Assembly: GCF_954871325.1 (NCBI RefSeq)
Contig: NC_088777.1
Span: 43,439,366 to 43,503,365 of the forward strand
Source of the DNA: Gordionus sp. m RMFG-2023
Taxonomy: Eukaryota > Nematomorpha > Gordioida > Chordodea > Parachordodidae
Direction of reading: 5' to 3'
Length of the DNA: 64,000 nucleotides
The position numbers and the translations under genes were made by a program. The notes below the pieces were generated by a model. It worked only from the letters and a program-made list of their open reading frames with translations. It was not told the origin of the DNA and ran no database searches. Of this stretch, positions 1 through 12,560 are shown in pieces (position 1 is the first letter of the stretch; each line of letters opens with the position of its first letter).

Positions 1-274
1 CTTGTTTATAGGAGTTGAATTGATTGAAGATATCGTGACCAAAATACCATCTCCAAGTTTAGCCGAAAAGATTATATACAAGTTTGTAAAAAATTCAGAT
101 GTCACTTTTTAGCATTGATCCGAACCTTTATACCGGTATATTATCCGCTAACAGAATTTAACCGAACCTGAACCCTTTATTATTTGTCAAACTGTATCTT
201 TAAAAACGGTCATGAACCTGTTTGACTTTTTTCAATATTACTTCTTCTTCTCCGTTTTATGGCGATTTCCAGGT

Positions 275-729
275 TTACCCGGGTAGACCAGTTTTCCCTC
301 TGATTTTTCTTTTCCATTTTTGACGGTCCTGAGCATCAATACATGTAAGATTCAAGCTTCTCATATCCGCCGCTATCACATTTGTCCACGTCATCTTGGG
401 TCTTCCTCTAGGTCTTGATCCTCCTACTTCCATCATTGTGCATCTCTTTACCCAGGTTCCACATGCCCAAACCATCTTAGTCTATTTCGTCGCATTACCA
501 TACCAATCATTTCTATACCTAATCTTGCTCGCAATTCCTTGCTAGTTTTTCTCTCTCTCAGAGATACCCCACACATTTATCTAACCATCCTCATCTCTGT
601 TCTTTCTAATTTGGCTTCGTGAATTGCTTTCATTGCCCATGTTTCACCGCCATAAACTAAACTCCTCACACAGCTTACGTAAACTTTCCCCTTTAACTTC
701 AGAGAAACTTTTTTATTTGTAAGAATAGA
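275..729 (-). pseudogene. LINE ORF C-terminal remnant
   Basis: This is the decayed end of the LINE protein. On the minus strand it reads VSLKLKGKVYVSCVRSLVYGG, then RLRWFGHVE, then in another frame GSRPRGRPKMTW and DRQKWKRKIRG. That is the usual tail of this LINE group. It holds stops and one frame change, and the terminal stop is at 275-277. Confidence 0.75.
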
Positions 730-3246
730 CTACATCTCTCTGAACTTCTTCCAAGCTTGTCTGATCCTTGCAACAACAGCAGAATCTACACCACCATCTG
801 CGTTTAGCATATCACCCAAATAACAAAACTTATCCACTTTTTCTAGGGTTAACCCATTGCCAATATCCAGACCACCATTTTTTAGGTTATCATTATTATG
901 TATCCCTTTCATGCATGTTTTACAAATAAAGGTCATTCTTTCTAACATCAAACTGCCTTTTTTCCCGCTACATCTTTTATGTACCCATTTCTGGCATCTG
1001 GTGTATTGGATAGAATTTCTAGCAACTCCTTTCCCACATACACCACTAGGCCACATACCTGATTCTTCTATCTTTAGATTTTCCCCACCAATCATCCCCT
1101 TTGTTTTTGATGCATTCATTTTCAGGCCCTTTGCTTCCATAGTCATCTTCCATTTACTAACTTTATCCCTCAATTCTCCCTCACTGTTTGCCATTAATAC
1201 AAGGTCATCTGCATATAATATCTCCCAGGGAAGTCCTTCACGCATTTCTCTAGCCACCACATCCATTACTAAGATAATTAATAATGGACTCAGCACGGAT
1301 CCTTGATGAAGTCCTACCTTCACCTCAAAGCTGTCACTATCACCATAATCCGTCCGTACTGCTGTTTGTGCTCCAACATACATTGCCATCACTGCGGTAA
1401 CTAACCATTCCTCCACACCGGATTTTCTCAAGGCCCATCTTGTAATCTCACGCGGCACCCTATCAAATGCTTTCTCCAAATCAACAAACGCATAATAGAG
1501 TTTCTTTTCCTTCGCAAGATACTTCTCCTGAATTTGTCTCACCACAAAAATTGCATCTGTCATGCCTTTTCCTGATGTAAAACCAAACTGCATTTCATCA
1601 ATTTTAATTTGTTCCCTTATCCGCTTCTCCAACACTCTCTCAAATACTTTCATTGCATGTTCCAAGAGTTTAATAGCTCTGTAAGACCCGCAATCTAAAG
1701 GATCACCTTTCCCCTTGTATACTGGGATAATTATACTTCTTCGCCAGTCCTCGGGAATAATACCTTCTGTGACAATCTGATTTGCTAAATTCATTAACCA
1801 TTCAATCCCTAAATCATCAGAACCTTTAAACATCTCTGATACCACCATCGTTAAACCCGATGCCTTCCCTTTCTTCATCTTTTTCACTGCTCTCTTTATC
1901 TCGTCCTTGCCAAATTTACACCCTGGACCTTCTACCTTTGCACAACTAATATTATTATTCCATTCATTTTCTTCATTCAAAAGTCCTTTCATGTAAATCT
2001 TCCAGGTATTCTTAATACCACTACTATCAATCGTCATTTTTCCTTCCATATTTTTCAAACACTTTACACCTATCACATCCTGCCACTTTTTTGACATCTG
2101 TTTTGCCATTCTAACCATATTTCCAATTCCATCAGCGCATTCCATTTCTTTAGCAAACTCGTGTCTTTTTTCTTCTTGAGCCTTCGCTATTAATTTCTTA
2201 GCATTTCTTTTAGCCATCTTGTAAATATCATTATCACTATTTTCTTTGCTATTATACCATACTTTGAAACACCTCCGTTTCTCATCCACGGCTTTCGCTA
2301 CCTCCGGGCTCCACCACCAAGTCTCCTTATGTCTAGGCGGCCCTTTTGTCCATCCACATACCTCCTCAGTTGTCATTACCCAAGCTTTCTTCATGGCTTC
2401 CCACTTGTCATTCACCCCAGATGCTTGTGCCACCTCCGCCTCCCTAATCGCCAATGCCATATTGAATTGACGTCTAGCATTCTCCTTTAATTTCCAAACC
2501 TTCAGCCTTGGGACAAACTTTCTTTTAGTGATGGCACCTTTAAGAGTGAGATCTCCTACAACTAGTCGATGCTGATTTATACATTCCTCTCCCGGTATCA
2601 CTTTCACATTTTTTATTATACATCGATCACATCTCCTTAATAACAAGTAATCCACAACACTTTTGGTACTACCCGACTTATAAGTCACCAGCTTCTCTGA
2701 TTCTTTCTTAAACATTGTATTACAAACAATCATATCCATAGCATCACTAAATTCTAAAATCCTCTCTCCTTCCAAATTTCTCATGCCGTAACTGAACCCT
2801 CCATGTACTCCTTCATAACCCTCACTACTCGCTCCCACATGTCCATTCAGATCACCAGCCAGGATAATTACCTCTTCATTTGCCAGTCTTGATGTCACCC
2901 CCAATAGACTGTCCCAAAATACATCTTTCTCTTCTTCACTTCTTCCAACCTGAGGAACATATGCCGAGATAATATTATATACCTTTCTACCAAAAATCAT
3001 CTTGATAACCATTATCTGGTTGTCTAGCCTTCTCACTTCGACTACTTTGTCTACCAATTTCTCCGCAACCAATACCCCAACTCCAGCCTTACCATCATTA
3101 CCTCCTTGCCAAAAGAATTTATACTTTTCGCTAGTCTTGCCAATCATTCTGGTCCCATTTCCTTTCCATCTAGTCTCCTGTATGCAGCACACATCTATAT
3201 GTCTTCTGTGCAATACATCGACGACTTCTCCCGCTCTTCCCGTCAT
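730..3246 (-). pseudogene. LINE endonuclease/reverse transcriptase
   Basis: The 838-residue product begins with an exonuclease-endonuclease-phosphatase domain: IQETRW at residues 22-27, GDLNGH at about 131-136, and a later Asp/His pair in VVDYLLL and QHRLVVGDL. A reverse transcriptase follows, with FVDLEKAFDRVPRE, GLHQGSVLSPL and the catalytic YADD near residue 677. After it comes a PHD-like finger (CGVCGKG...CQKWVHKRC...CKTC, about residues 735-772) and the FCYLGDMLNADGG motif. The open frame extends upstream to about 3383 (including RVRVATWNVGSMTG), so the true start may lie before the first ATG. It stops at a TAG (730-732) exactly where relatives continue. In-frame homology resumes just beyond (KVSLKLKGKVYVSCVRS) and runs to 275 with a second stop and a frame change. 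Confidence 0.88.
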
Positions 3247-3650
3247 ACTCCCAACATTCCATGTCGCGACCCTAACTCGATCACCCGTAAACTGGTTTCT
3301 CCACTTTTTATCAGGTCGTTTATGGCCGTCATAGGTTTCATTTTCCTGAATAGTGGTTCCACCAGGTTTCCCATCCTACTTTTTGTCGTAGGGGGATGAG
3401 GTGGCCCACGCGGTACTTTGGGCTGTACCCCGCCCATGCTTTGTTGTAACCATAGGGAAATTTTTGTAGCAAAGTTTTTACAATCGGATGCCCTTCCTGA
3501 CATTAACCTCTTTAAGTGGTTTTTACACCCCGTCGAGGAGACGGTGATCCTATTCTAGACCCAGATCACAGGGAACCTTTTAGACCTCCATTTGCCGCCA
3601 AAAGACGTTGCCACTCCCCCGCCACGATGAGGCTGAAGGTAGGATTTTGA

Positions 3651-4735
3651 AGATTATTTAATAAGAATTAATTATGATACACAAGTAATTAATAATTTTT
3701 TAGTATTTAACGGTTCCAGCTACCCAAATTAGCATATACATTTTTTTAAGGAATAGTAAATTAAGTTTTTTTAAAAAACAATATGCTTCTTTTTACATAA
3801 ATTTAATTTGTTTGTAAGCTATAAAATCAGACAGAACACGGTTTTTAGCCAAATCTGAATCATAACCATTTTTTTATATCTAAATCTGATTAACACCTTT
3901 TTATGACTTAAAATGAATAATAATAATAATAGATTGTACAGTGGAACATTCATAAAATGGACCACTATCACGTGTTGATCAACGTGCAAGTTTACAACTT
4001 TGATAAAATCATTTTTCGGAATTTGGCTAATATCCAATTTTTTTTTAAAAAAAAAGAAGAAGATTGGTCATATAAGAGTGTTCATTTTTTGAAGTTTTAC
4101 TTTGGGATATAAACAAGGGGATTAGAGCTCTGCAATTTAGCTCGAAGCTGGACTCAGGCCTAAAATGTTAAAAATTGAGCCGGGGGCCCAGGTCGGAAGG
4201 AAATTTAATATGCAGGGTCAATGGGGACTCGAAATCTCCTAATTTGAAAAAATAATTGTAGCATGTAATTATTCTTATCCAATGATATATATATATATGC
4301 TACTAAATTGGCGATTCATTCATTAAATTCATTTAAAAGTTTATACATATCAGCACTAGCATATCCAGGATTTTGCTAAGGAGGGGGCGAAGGAACCACT
4401 ATTAGGTGAATTTTTCCCATAGATTTTCATGAAGATCTTTAAGTCCACTTATTGTAGGCCTTTGGCTATAATTAGAAAAAGTAATTTTGGGTTTTCACTT
4501 TTTATTTTGTTAAAATTCTTTTTTTTCTAAAAAATTTGAATTATAGTCGTAATTTTAAAAGGTTATTAATTTTGCTTTCAGAAAGAAAGATAATGATATA
4601 TTGTATACATTTTGCGTGCAGATAGGGGTGAGGGGTATGATGGGGTGAAATTTTTATTATCTTAAAATGATATTTACGAAAACAGGCAAATTTGCGATGG
4701 GGCATCCCCCCCCCTCGGTTATAAGAGTGAGGTGT
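3651..4735. other. Gene-free AT-rich stretch
   Basis: No coding frame, RNA gene or bounded repeat is recognised. There is a run of C near 4706-4715 and a short TA run near 4280. Confidence 0.6.
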
Positions 4736-4836
4736 AACACCATTTTGTGGTTTGCACTTTTAAATGATATTAATGTGCATTCATATGGTGATAAATTAAG
4801 ACAATTAGTCGAATTGTAAACCACACAATGGCGCTA
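4736..4836. mobile_element. Small TIR element (MITE), possibly TA-flanked
   Basis: An imperfect inverted repeat (ACACCATTTTGTGGTTTGCA on the left, GTAAACCACACAATGGCGC on the right) bounds about 100 bp with no coding capacity. TA lies at both outer edges, which would suit a Tc1/mariner-type MITE. About 15 of 19 TIR positions match. Confidence 0.45.
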
Positions 4837-5133
4837 GTTTATATATACACTTTTAATTATGAATCGTCAATCTAATAGTATATACACATCATTTGTCTTA
4901 TCTTAACTCTGTCAATTTCAGACAATTTTTTAACGTTATAAACCTTTGTGTATTTTTTTAAAAATTTATAATATAATAAAATGTCTATAAGATTAATATA
5001 TTTAAAGGCTCATATTTCTATACATGATTTTCCATAATTTTTTTCAAATTTGAAAATGGCTATCAGTGTACGAATATAAAATTGAGATATTTGATATTAC
5101 CAAAATGACACCATTTACTATATACTATGAGTT

Positions 5134-5533
5134 AGTGATCTGCATCGGGCCTAATTTTTCAAGCCCGGCCCGAAATTTTTTAAAAAAGTTTTGCCGGCCC
5201 GTCCCGAACCCGAAATTTTTAATAAAATTTACCGACCAAGCCCGGCCCGAATTTATTTAAATATAGAAATTAATTTTTATAATTACTCAAAGTAAAAGAC
5301 ATATGTTATATGTCGTTTAGTTTCAATAAATAAAATCAAATATTTTTATTTTACATAAAAAATTCAATATAAAATTGATAAATTTAAGATATATTTAAAA
5401 AAATTTCCAAAATCCGACCCGACCGGGCCCAATTTTTTTTTAAATATTAGGCTCGACCCGAACCCGATTATTTAAAATAAAAATAGGCCCTAAGCTCGTT
5501 CGGGCCGGGCCGGACCTAACTTTGCAGATCTCT
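5134..5533. mobile_element. hAT-type MITE with GGCCCGGCCC subterminal repeats
   Basis: The ends AGTGATCTGCA and TGCAGATCTCT form a TIR (10 of 11 pairs). The 8-base flanks TATGAGTT (5126-5133) and AATGAGCT (5534-5541) match at 6 of 8 positions, as expected for an aged hAT duplication. The subterminal regions carry inverted GGCCCGGCCC-type tracts that stand out in AT-rich DNA. Related decayed copies lie at 11455-11511, 22431-22687 and 50180-50385. Confidence 0.65.
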
Positions 5534-5541
5534 AATGAGCT

Positions 5542-8500
5542 TCTTTATGCCCCCCCCCCCTAAGCTTTACTTTTATAATAGTTTTTATATTTGTCTTATT
5601 CTAAATTTGTTTACATGTTATTTTAATATTGTTTTATATATTATATTTTTTAATGTAATGTATTTTTTAAAATTTAATATAAATTACAAGGATGAAGGAA
5701 AGAAAAGTTATTATTAGTAGGGAGGGTCCAGATGGAAATATTTTGAAAATCAAGCCTCCTTTATGCTTCTCATGTCAGGATGCCGATATGCTGTGCAGAA
5801 ATTTGACAGAAATATTGGAAAATAATATTTAATAATTTTAATTTCGTGTTAATGTGAAAATGAATGCTATTTTATCTTATAAAGCTGACAAATCAGTGCA
5901 TCAATTTATTCTTTATATTTAATTAATGTTAGTCAAAAACCCGGAAATTTTAAATATTTATTATATTTTCATATATATATATATATAAGTCAATTTTGTG
6001 ATATTTATAAAAATATATTTTATAACGTTTTAAATATAAATTTATCAGATGCACTTTCTAATTTATTAAACCATTCTTTTGCAATCCAGGATCTAAATTA
6101 TTTTATGTCGTTTTATTCCAAATCTCTTGATTTTTACTAAATTCGGTATATAAACTTAGGTTTGCAATTGATTTTTTAACCCAAACTTCAGCATGCCCAT
6201 TGTTTAAAAAGTTTTAACTCGCCTGCCCATTTGGCTCTTCATATATATTTTATTATGTAATAATTCATAATGTATACATATTCCAATAGTAAAATACAAT
6301 ATAAATAAAAAGGCGATCATTCTATGTATCGAGGTTAAACTAAAAGTTCCCCAAAAACATGAATAATTATATTTATAAATAGTAATATGAATATGTTGTT
6401 TGAAAAAATTTCTTAGGTTCTGATGTAAGGGCTCTCATTTTGCCTCTTATATTTTTAAAAAATGTTAAAGTTCCGCTTGACGTATGTCCAAGGGAAAAGA
6501 TAGCGATTGGTAGAAAAACAAAATTTGTTAATTTTGAATATTTAATTTTATTTTCTCAGCTATATCAACCGGAACTTATTTCGCCCGAAACACCCATTAT
6601 CTTAGATATTATAATCGCTAACGAGCTAAAATTTCGTTTTTGATTTAACTACAAATACAACATATATAGTGTATCTACAAAATTTCATTTTGGGAATCCT
6701 TTGACCAGCATAATATTTTTTAAAAACAGCCTCATAAAAAATGAGTAGCTTCAATTTTTATAAAATCAAACACATATTATTTATATATTCTAAATAAATA
6801 TCGTCGGTTGAGAATTGTAATGTTTTATAATATCAACAAGAGTGCATTTTAAAAAAATCATCATATTTTAAAATAGGAGATTAGAGATCACACTATAATA
6901 ATGCAGATATAGAATTAATTTTAAACATTTTTATTGTTATTTCCCTAATTTTTTAATAAAAAAACGTAACGCATCTCTTGTTTAAATAGAGGTTTCCTTT
7001 TTATTAATATCGTCAATTCAAAATTTTAACAAAGTTTTAAAAAAAGGATTTATCTTTGAAAATTATAGTATCATCATTTTTATTTCTTTCATTTCGAAAT
7101 ATTCCATACATTTTATAAAATATTGGAAAAAAAGTAAACCTAATAGCGTTTTTTGAAATGGTTGCTAACGACAAACGATTTTTATTGATTTGCACGTTGC
7201 CATTTGAAATGCTCAATTTGTGCGCACTATAATGGAAAAATATAATAACGAAAAATTGATTTAACGGGGAAAAAATTGTATACTGCAAAAATGTGGATAT
7301 ACTTATAAAACTCAGTCGACTATATATATAAAAAAATTAAAGATGCGAAATCGTAGATAAAACTGACAATAAAACATAAATTTCTGTAGCACAAGAAGTC
7401 TCAATAATAATTTTATTCTCTCTTGATGAAGTTATGCCTTATCATAGTTTTAATAGGGATTTAATTAAATAGATTTTCTGGTAAAATTTTCTTACATTCG
7501 GCAATTTCTAAGGTTTAAAAAATGTAAGAAAATATACTTTAAAACAAGAAATATTTAAATCAATTATAATTTTTTGTAAATTTAAAATAGAGTCTAAGCG
7601 AAGCATGAAGACCATTTTTTGGTATAATTTTCTATTTTGATTAAGGTAGTGATATTTTTAAAGGTGTATTAATTTCTATTTTTAAAAATCACTTTTCCAA
7701 GGGAGACCTTCATGAGCCAGCTCATTGCTATTACTAATATTATCTAGCAGCCCTGGGCCAGGGTTTTTTTAAGGTCATAGGCCTTAAATCTAGCTAATTT
7801 TAAGGATACTTAAAAAGATATCTTATAATTTCACTAATATTAATTTTCCATAACTATTCTATTGTTAGAAATTCAACCTCTTTCCAACTTATCTTTTTTG
7901 CCCAAAACAGTTAACTTAAAAATTTTTTACAGAAATACACTGATTCTTTATTTTCATTGAATTGGAAAAATAAATTGAGATTATATATATTTTTTAAAGC
8001 TGTCAAAATTGGATTATTAAATGCATACCAGTCTTACAAATATTATTTTTTTACTGTGAACTTGGCCAGGTCAAAAAATTAGGCCCATGAAGGTCTCAAC
8101 TTGATATTTTGTTCCTAAAAAGAAAATAGACAAGCAGGAGTAGAGGCTTGCAATGGTTGTCTAAAACCCAACATTATCAGACATTGAAGGCCTTTTTTTC
8201 TATGGGGTATAATGTCTGATTCAACAAACATTTAAAAGAGGACTTGATTGAAGTCATCATTATTTTTATCTTTTTAATATAATATGTTCATTATTATATT
8301 TCTTCTCAATATAAACAATAGGGGTTAAATATGCTTTTACTTAAAATTTCAATATTTGAATAGATATACATAATTTTTAATTGTTTCTTAAACATCATAA
8401 TATATAATTGTTTCTTAGACATCATATTTAAACTCAAATTATAAAAAACCTATTTAAAATAGTCAGTTTTTAAATAAAAATATTTATTTCAAAAAACAAA

Positions 8501-8874
8501 ACATAAGCCTGTTTAAATTTAAACAATCAAACTTGTTTAACATTATTTTATAACCAAAATTCGTTTTGGAGGTCTGGAATGAGATGGTAAGCTTGCCCAT
8601 AGATTTTTAAAAAAATTATCTAATATTGACATTTATTTTACAATTAAGGAGCTACTAATTTTAAAATTGCATAATTTATTAAAATTACTTAAAGAATTCA
8701 AAGGTAAACTACATAAAAAATTATTTTGGTAAAATTAAATATAATTCTTAAAAAGTTAACATACGGTTTCTTTAGAACGAGCAAGTTTTGAACCTATTTC
8801 GTCTTCACATCATAAAATGATGACATTTTGATAAATTATAAGGGTATATTTTATTTTAAGGAATTTGTTTATAT
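5542..8874. other. Gene-free AT-rich stretch
   Basis: No gene is supported. Small features are a C run at about 5550, a TA microsatellite near 5975-5987 and a weak pair of inverted CATGAAG(A/G)CC words near 7605 and 7708. The short open frames match no family I know. Confidence 0.55.
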
Positions 8875-8905
8875 AAGCAACTTTTAACTTCTTTTAAAAT
8901 ATGGT

Positions 8906-8921
8906 AGCCCTAAAAAGGGCT
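8906..8921 (-). terminator. Histone 3' stem-loop of H4 copy 1
   Basis: The transcript hairpin is AGCCCT-UUUU-AGGGCT: a 6-bp stem and a 4-nt loop, preceded by CCCAAC and followed by ACCA. It lies 33 nt after the H4 stop. This is the SLBP-binding signal for non-polyadenylated histone mRNA. A purine-rich AAAAGAAG about 15 nt further on could pair with U7 snRNA. Confidence 0.93.
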
Positions 8922-8954
8922 GTTGGGTATTATTTGCTTTGAAGCAAGATTTTT

Positions 8955-9739
<785 letters not shown>

Positions 9740-10105
9740 ATGCCACCTAAACCAGCAGGAAAAGCCGTTAAAAAGACTCACAAGCCTAAAGTCGCAAAAG
9801 GTGATAAGAAAAGGAAGAGATCGAGAAAAGAATCATATGGTATCTACATTTACAAAGTGCTGAAGCAAGTTCATCCCGACACTGGTATATCCAGCAAAGC
9901 CATGTCCATAATGAATTCCTTCGTTAACGACTTGTTTGAAAGGATTGCAGCAGAATCATCTCGTTTGACTCATTACAACAAACGTTCAACTATCTCAAGT
10001 CGGGAGATTCAAACTGCGGTTAGACTGTTATTGCCTGGAGAGTTGGCTAAACATGCTGTGAGCGAGGGAACCAAAGCTGTTACAAAATATACTAGTTCAA
10101 AGTAG
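9740..10105 (+). CDS. H2B: Histone H2B (copy 1)
   Basis: Core histone H2B forms the H2A-H2B dimer of the nucleosome. The 121-residue product has a lysine-rich tail ([17 protein letters not shown]...), the [11 protein letters not shown] segment, an almost invariant histone fold ([20 protein letters not shown]) and the C-terminal [13 protein letters not shown] with the ubiquitinated lysine. It is intronless and followed by a histone stem-loop 27 nt after the stop, so it is replication-dependent. It is divergently paired with H4. Its protein is identical to copy 2 at 20286. The last codons differ by two synonymous changes (Tyr TAT/TAC, Thr ACT/ACA). Confidence 0.99.
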   Translation: MPPKPAGKAVKKTHKPKVAKGDKKRKRSRKESYGIYIYKVLKQVHPDTGISSKAMSIMNSFVNDLFERIAAESSRLTHYNKRSTISSREIQTAVRLLLPGELAKHAVSEGTKAVTKYTSSK

Positions 10106-10131
10106 TCTCTTTGTGACTATCAATACCCAAC

Positions 10132-10147
10132 AGCCCTTTTTAGGGCT
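10132..10147 (+). terminator. Histone 3' stem-loop of H2B copy 1
   Basis: AGCCCT-TTTT-AGGGCT hairpin preceded by ATACCCAAC and followed by ACAT, 27 nt after the H2B stop. It is the SLBP and 3'-processing signal. Confidence 0.93.
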
Positions 10148-10190
10148 ACATAGTTTATTGAAGCAAATAGCTTATATATCAAATTTTATT

Positions 10191-10602
10191 ATGTATTAGA
10201 TGTAATTATTTTGATTTAGACATTTCTCATGACCAAACGGATTAATATAATTATTAAATGTATTGATTATTTTAATCATAATATAGGCCAAAATTCACCC
10301 AACTTTAACAATATATTTCTTTAAAGTAAATTTTAAAAAAAATTAACAGAATATTTCATAGGCAAGACTCGGTCTAATGGAAAAATGAGAGGTTTGGCTT
10401 TGGGATCGTAATTCTCCCACCACATTAATCTATTTGGGTCGATAGTGAATATTGTTTAATTTATTAAACTTGAAGTTTCACATATTAAAAATCATACGTC
10501 AATATTTTAAATCTGCTCAGAAGCCGTAAGTTTTTCTTATCGATTTATATAATTTTGGTACATTCTAAAAACTAAAAAAAAGCTTATGAACTGGTTCAGT
10601 TA
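10191..10602. other. Gene-free AT-rich stretch
   Basis: Nothing recognisable beyond AT-rich sequence. Confidence 0.55.
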
Positions 10603-10874
10603 GGCTGCATTCAAAGTGGAGACGGATCCGTTCCGTCAAAGGTCAATTTCATTAAAATTGATATATATGTTCAAAGTGCGTCCGTTCCGATACCTTCCGT
10701 CTTAAAAACGGATCCTGCAAATTTTGCAGTCAAAACATTTTGACTTTTTTATCCGGCAAATTTTATAGCGTTATAACATTACTTATAATTTTTTAAATAT
10801 TAAAATCAATATATATATCATTTTTAAACTCACTTTTGACGGAATGGATCCGTCTCCACTTTTACTGAATGTAT
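10603..10874. mobile_element. MITE with GACGGATCCGTTCCGTC inverted ends
   Basis: The left end TTCAAAGTGGAGACGGATCC and the right end GGATCCGTCTCCACTTTTAC are inverted repeats of about 35 bp. The region between them is AT-rich and non-coding, with a second GTCCGTTCCG/CGTCTTAAAAACGGATCC set inside. No clear target-site duplication was found, so the superfamily is unknown. Confidence 0.6.
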
Positions 10875-11885
10875 TTTTACTCCCTTAGCAATAAGATGTC
10901 TAAAAATATATGTCCAATATCTATTTTTAATTTGTAGGTTAAATTTCTTACATAAATAATTTTTTTTTAAAATAATGTATTTGTACGTTGGATCTGTAAA
11001 ATATTTAATTTGGGGCCGATTTTTTTTAAAAAACCATTCTTGGTTTTTGAAATGTACCTATTTGGCCTTTTACTGCTCGTTTTTTAGCGAATATAAAATT
11101 CATGTATTTATATTATCTTACCTATACATTTGTATTCGACTGTTGGTTAATTCTCTTATTTCCTGTTCCTTTTGTAATTTAAGTCTTTTATAGAATTTTA
11201 ACTATTCATACCTGAATTTTGGAAGTTTCCCCTTAAAAAGTGTATATTTTAAATATTAAGTGTATTTTAGTTGATTAAATATCACCTGAAATGGATAGTT
11301 GAATAATATTTTCTAAGGATCGAAAAAATGGAATAACACAATTTTTAAAGATAAAAAAAATAATTATAAGCCAACATTACCTATTGATAATATATTACTA
11401 CAAATGAAGAAACCAATTACCAGTTAAAAAAATATTAATAATCATTTTAAATATTCGGACCAGGCCGAATATTTTTTAATAGAAATATGGGCTGGGTCTG
11501 CGGATCTCTAGAAGAAAAATAGTGTTATGAAAATTATTTCTTCAACACGTGTCATAAATAGTGATATGAAAATTATTTCTTCAATACACGTATCATATCT
11601 TCACTATAATTTTATTTGGGTATTAGCTTACTTTTAATAACTCAAAAACGGTGATGGCAACCATCAAAAACTATAGAATAGAAGAGAGAATTTTTGATAG
11701 CTGGGTAGGAGATTCATTCCAATTTATCGAAATTCAAGAGTATTTTAAATCATTTTAATGTTCCTATACAAATTTAAGTAATATATCATTTTTCAATTTA
11801 AAAATTATAGTCTATAGGTCTTAAAACAGAATTAATTTCAGCATTTTTATTATAAAAGCAGTTTAGCATTCTACATATTTTTAGT
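10875..11885. other. Gene-free stretch with a MITE fragment
   Basis: There is no gene. Positions 11455-11511 look like the right end of the GGCCCGGCCC hAT-type MITE (GGGCTGGGTCTGCGGATCTCT). A duplicated word ATGAAAATTATTTCTTCAA occurs near 11527 and 11566. Confidence 0.5.
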
Positions 11886-11901
11886 GGCCCTAAAAAGGGC
11901 C
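11886..11901 (-). terminator. Histone 3' stem-loop of H2A
   Basis: On the transcript strand it is GGCCCT-TTTT-AGGGCC, a 6-bp stem with a 4-nt loop, 23 nt after the H2A stop and again preceded by CCCAAC. The G-C outer pair differs from the A-T outer pair of the H4 and H2B hairpins. Confidence 0.93.
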
Positions 11902-11924
11902 GTTGGGTATTTTTATTTAATCAT

Positions 11925-12305
11925 TTAAGATTTAGCTGATGTTTCGGATTTTTTGGGCAAAAGAATGCTTTGAATATTGGGTAACACTCCACCTTGAGCA
12001 ATAGTAACACCGCATAAAAGCTTGTTTAATTCCTCATCGTTTCTGATAGCCAACTGCAAATGTCTAGGTATAATTCTCGTTTTTTTGTTGTCTCGTGCCG
12101 CATTTCCTGCTAATTCCAATACTTCGGCAGCTAAATATTCCATAACAGCAGCCAAATATACAGGAGCTCCAGCACCTACTCTTTTAGCATAATTTCCTTT
12201 CCTCAGTAATCTGTGAATCCTTCCAACAGGGAATTGAAGTCCAGCACGGGTTGATCTACTCTTTGCCTTGCTTTTTATTTTTCCGCCTTTACCTCGTCCA
12301 GTCAT
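11925..12305 (-). CDS. H2A: Histone H2A
   Basis: Core histone H2A, partner of H2B. The 126-residue product starts [20 protein letters not shown]. It has the fold signature [20 protein letters not shown], acidic-patch residues in [16 protein letters not shown] and [10 protein letters not shown], and the docking domain ([13 protein letters not shown]) before a short SETSAKS tail. It lacks the SQ(E/D)-aromatic end of H2A.X and the H2A.Z signatures, so it is the canonical type. The usual Ser in [11 protein letters not shown] is Cys here. It is intronless and replication-dependent by its stem-loop. It is the only H2A in the window and lies alone in the spacer between the two mirrored H2B/H4 pairs. 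Confidence 0.98.
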   Translation of the reverse strand: MTGRGKGGKIKSKAKSRSTRAGLQFPVGRIHRLLRKGNYAKRVGAGAPVYLAAVMEYLAAEVLELAGNAARDNKKTRIIPRHLQLAIRNDEELNKLLCGVTIAQGGVLPNIQSILLPKKSETSAKS

Positions 12306-12560
12306 TTTTAGAATATATTATTTAAAATTTAAAATGATAGATAAAAATGAGACTAATAAAAAAAATGTATATTTCCTTGTATTTATAAAAGAAATATGTG
12401 TATTATATAGGAGCTAATCATAAAAGAGTATAATAAAATAAAAATATATCTGTAATTTTTAACAGCCAATCATAAAAAATAATAATACAATAAACACATT
12501 TTTTACAATAAAAAAAATATTTATAGAAAATATTAAAATACATGTGTATATTTGGAAATG
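12306..12560 (-). promoter_or_regulatory. H2A promoter
   Basis: A TATA-like TATAAATA (reverse complement at 12380-12387) lies 75-82 bp before the ATG. AGCCAATCATAAAA near 12461 and AGCTAATCATAAAA near 12413 resemble repeated CCAAT-type boxes. No partner histone reads away on the other side. Confidence 0.6.

Larger units (their letters stand above)
236..3650 (-). mobile_element. APE-type LINE (RTE-like), nearly full length
   Basis: A non-LTR retrotransposon of about 3.4 kb reads on the minus strand. Its order is a short 5' region (about 3650-3385), an apurinic-like endonuclease, a reverse transcriptase, a cysteine/histidine finger and a C-terminal RLRWFGHVE...GRP segment typical of related animal elements. 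It ends in a short GAA/GAAG-type tail near 240-250 instead of a poly(A), as RTE-group elements often do. No target-site duplication could be fixed, so both ends are approximate. The C-terminal 450 bases are broken by stops and a frame change, so the copy is probably dead. Clade assignment rests on memory of similar proteins and is tentative. Confidence 0.85.

Noticed and set aside
857-3399. Plus-strand open frames of 74-149 codons
   Set aside because: They are shadows of the LINE protein on the opposite strand.
5973-5987. TA runs here and at several other places as possible origins or promoters
   Set aside because: Simple microsatellites expected in AT-rich DNA.
7600-7720. TIR pair CATGAAGACC...GGTCTCCC-like
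   Set aside because: Only about ten bases match and there is no flanking duplication. Likely chance.
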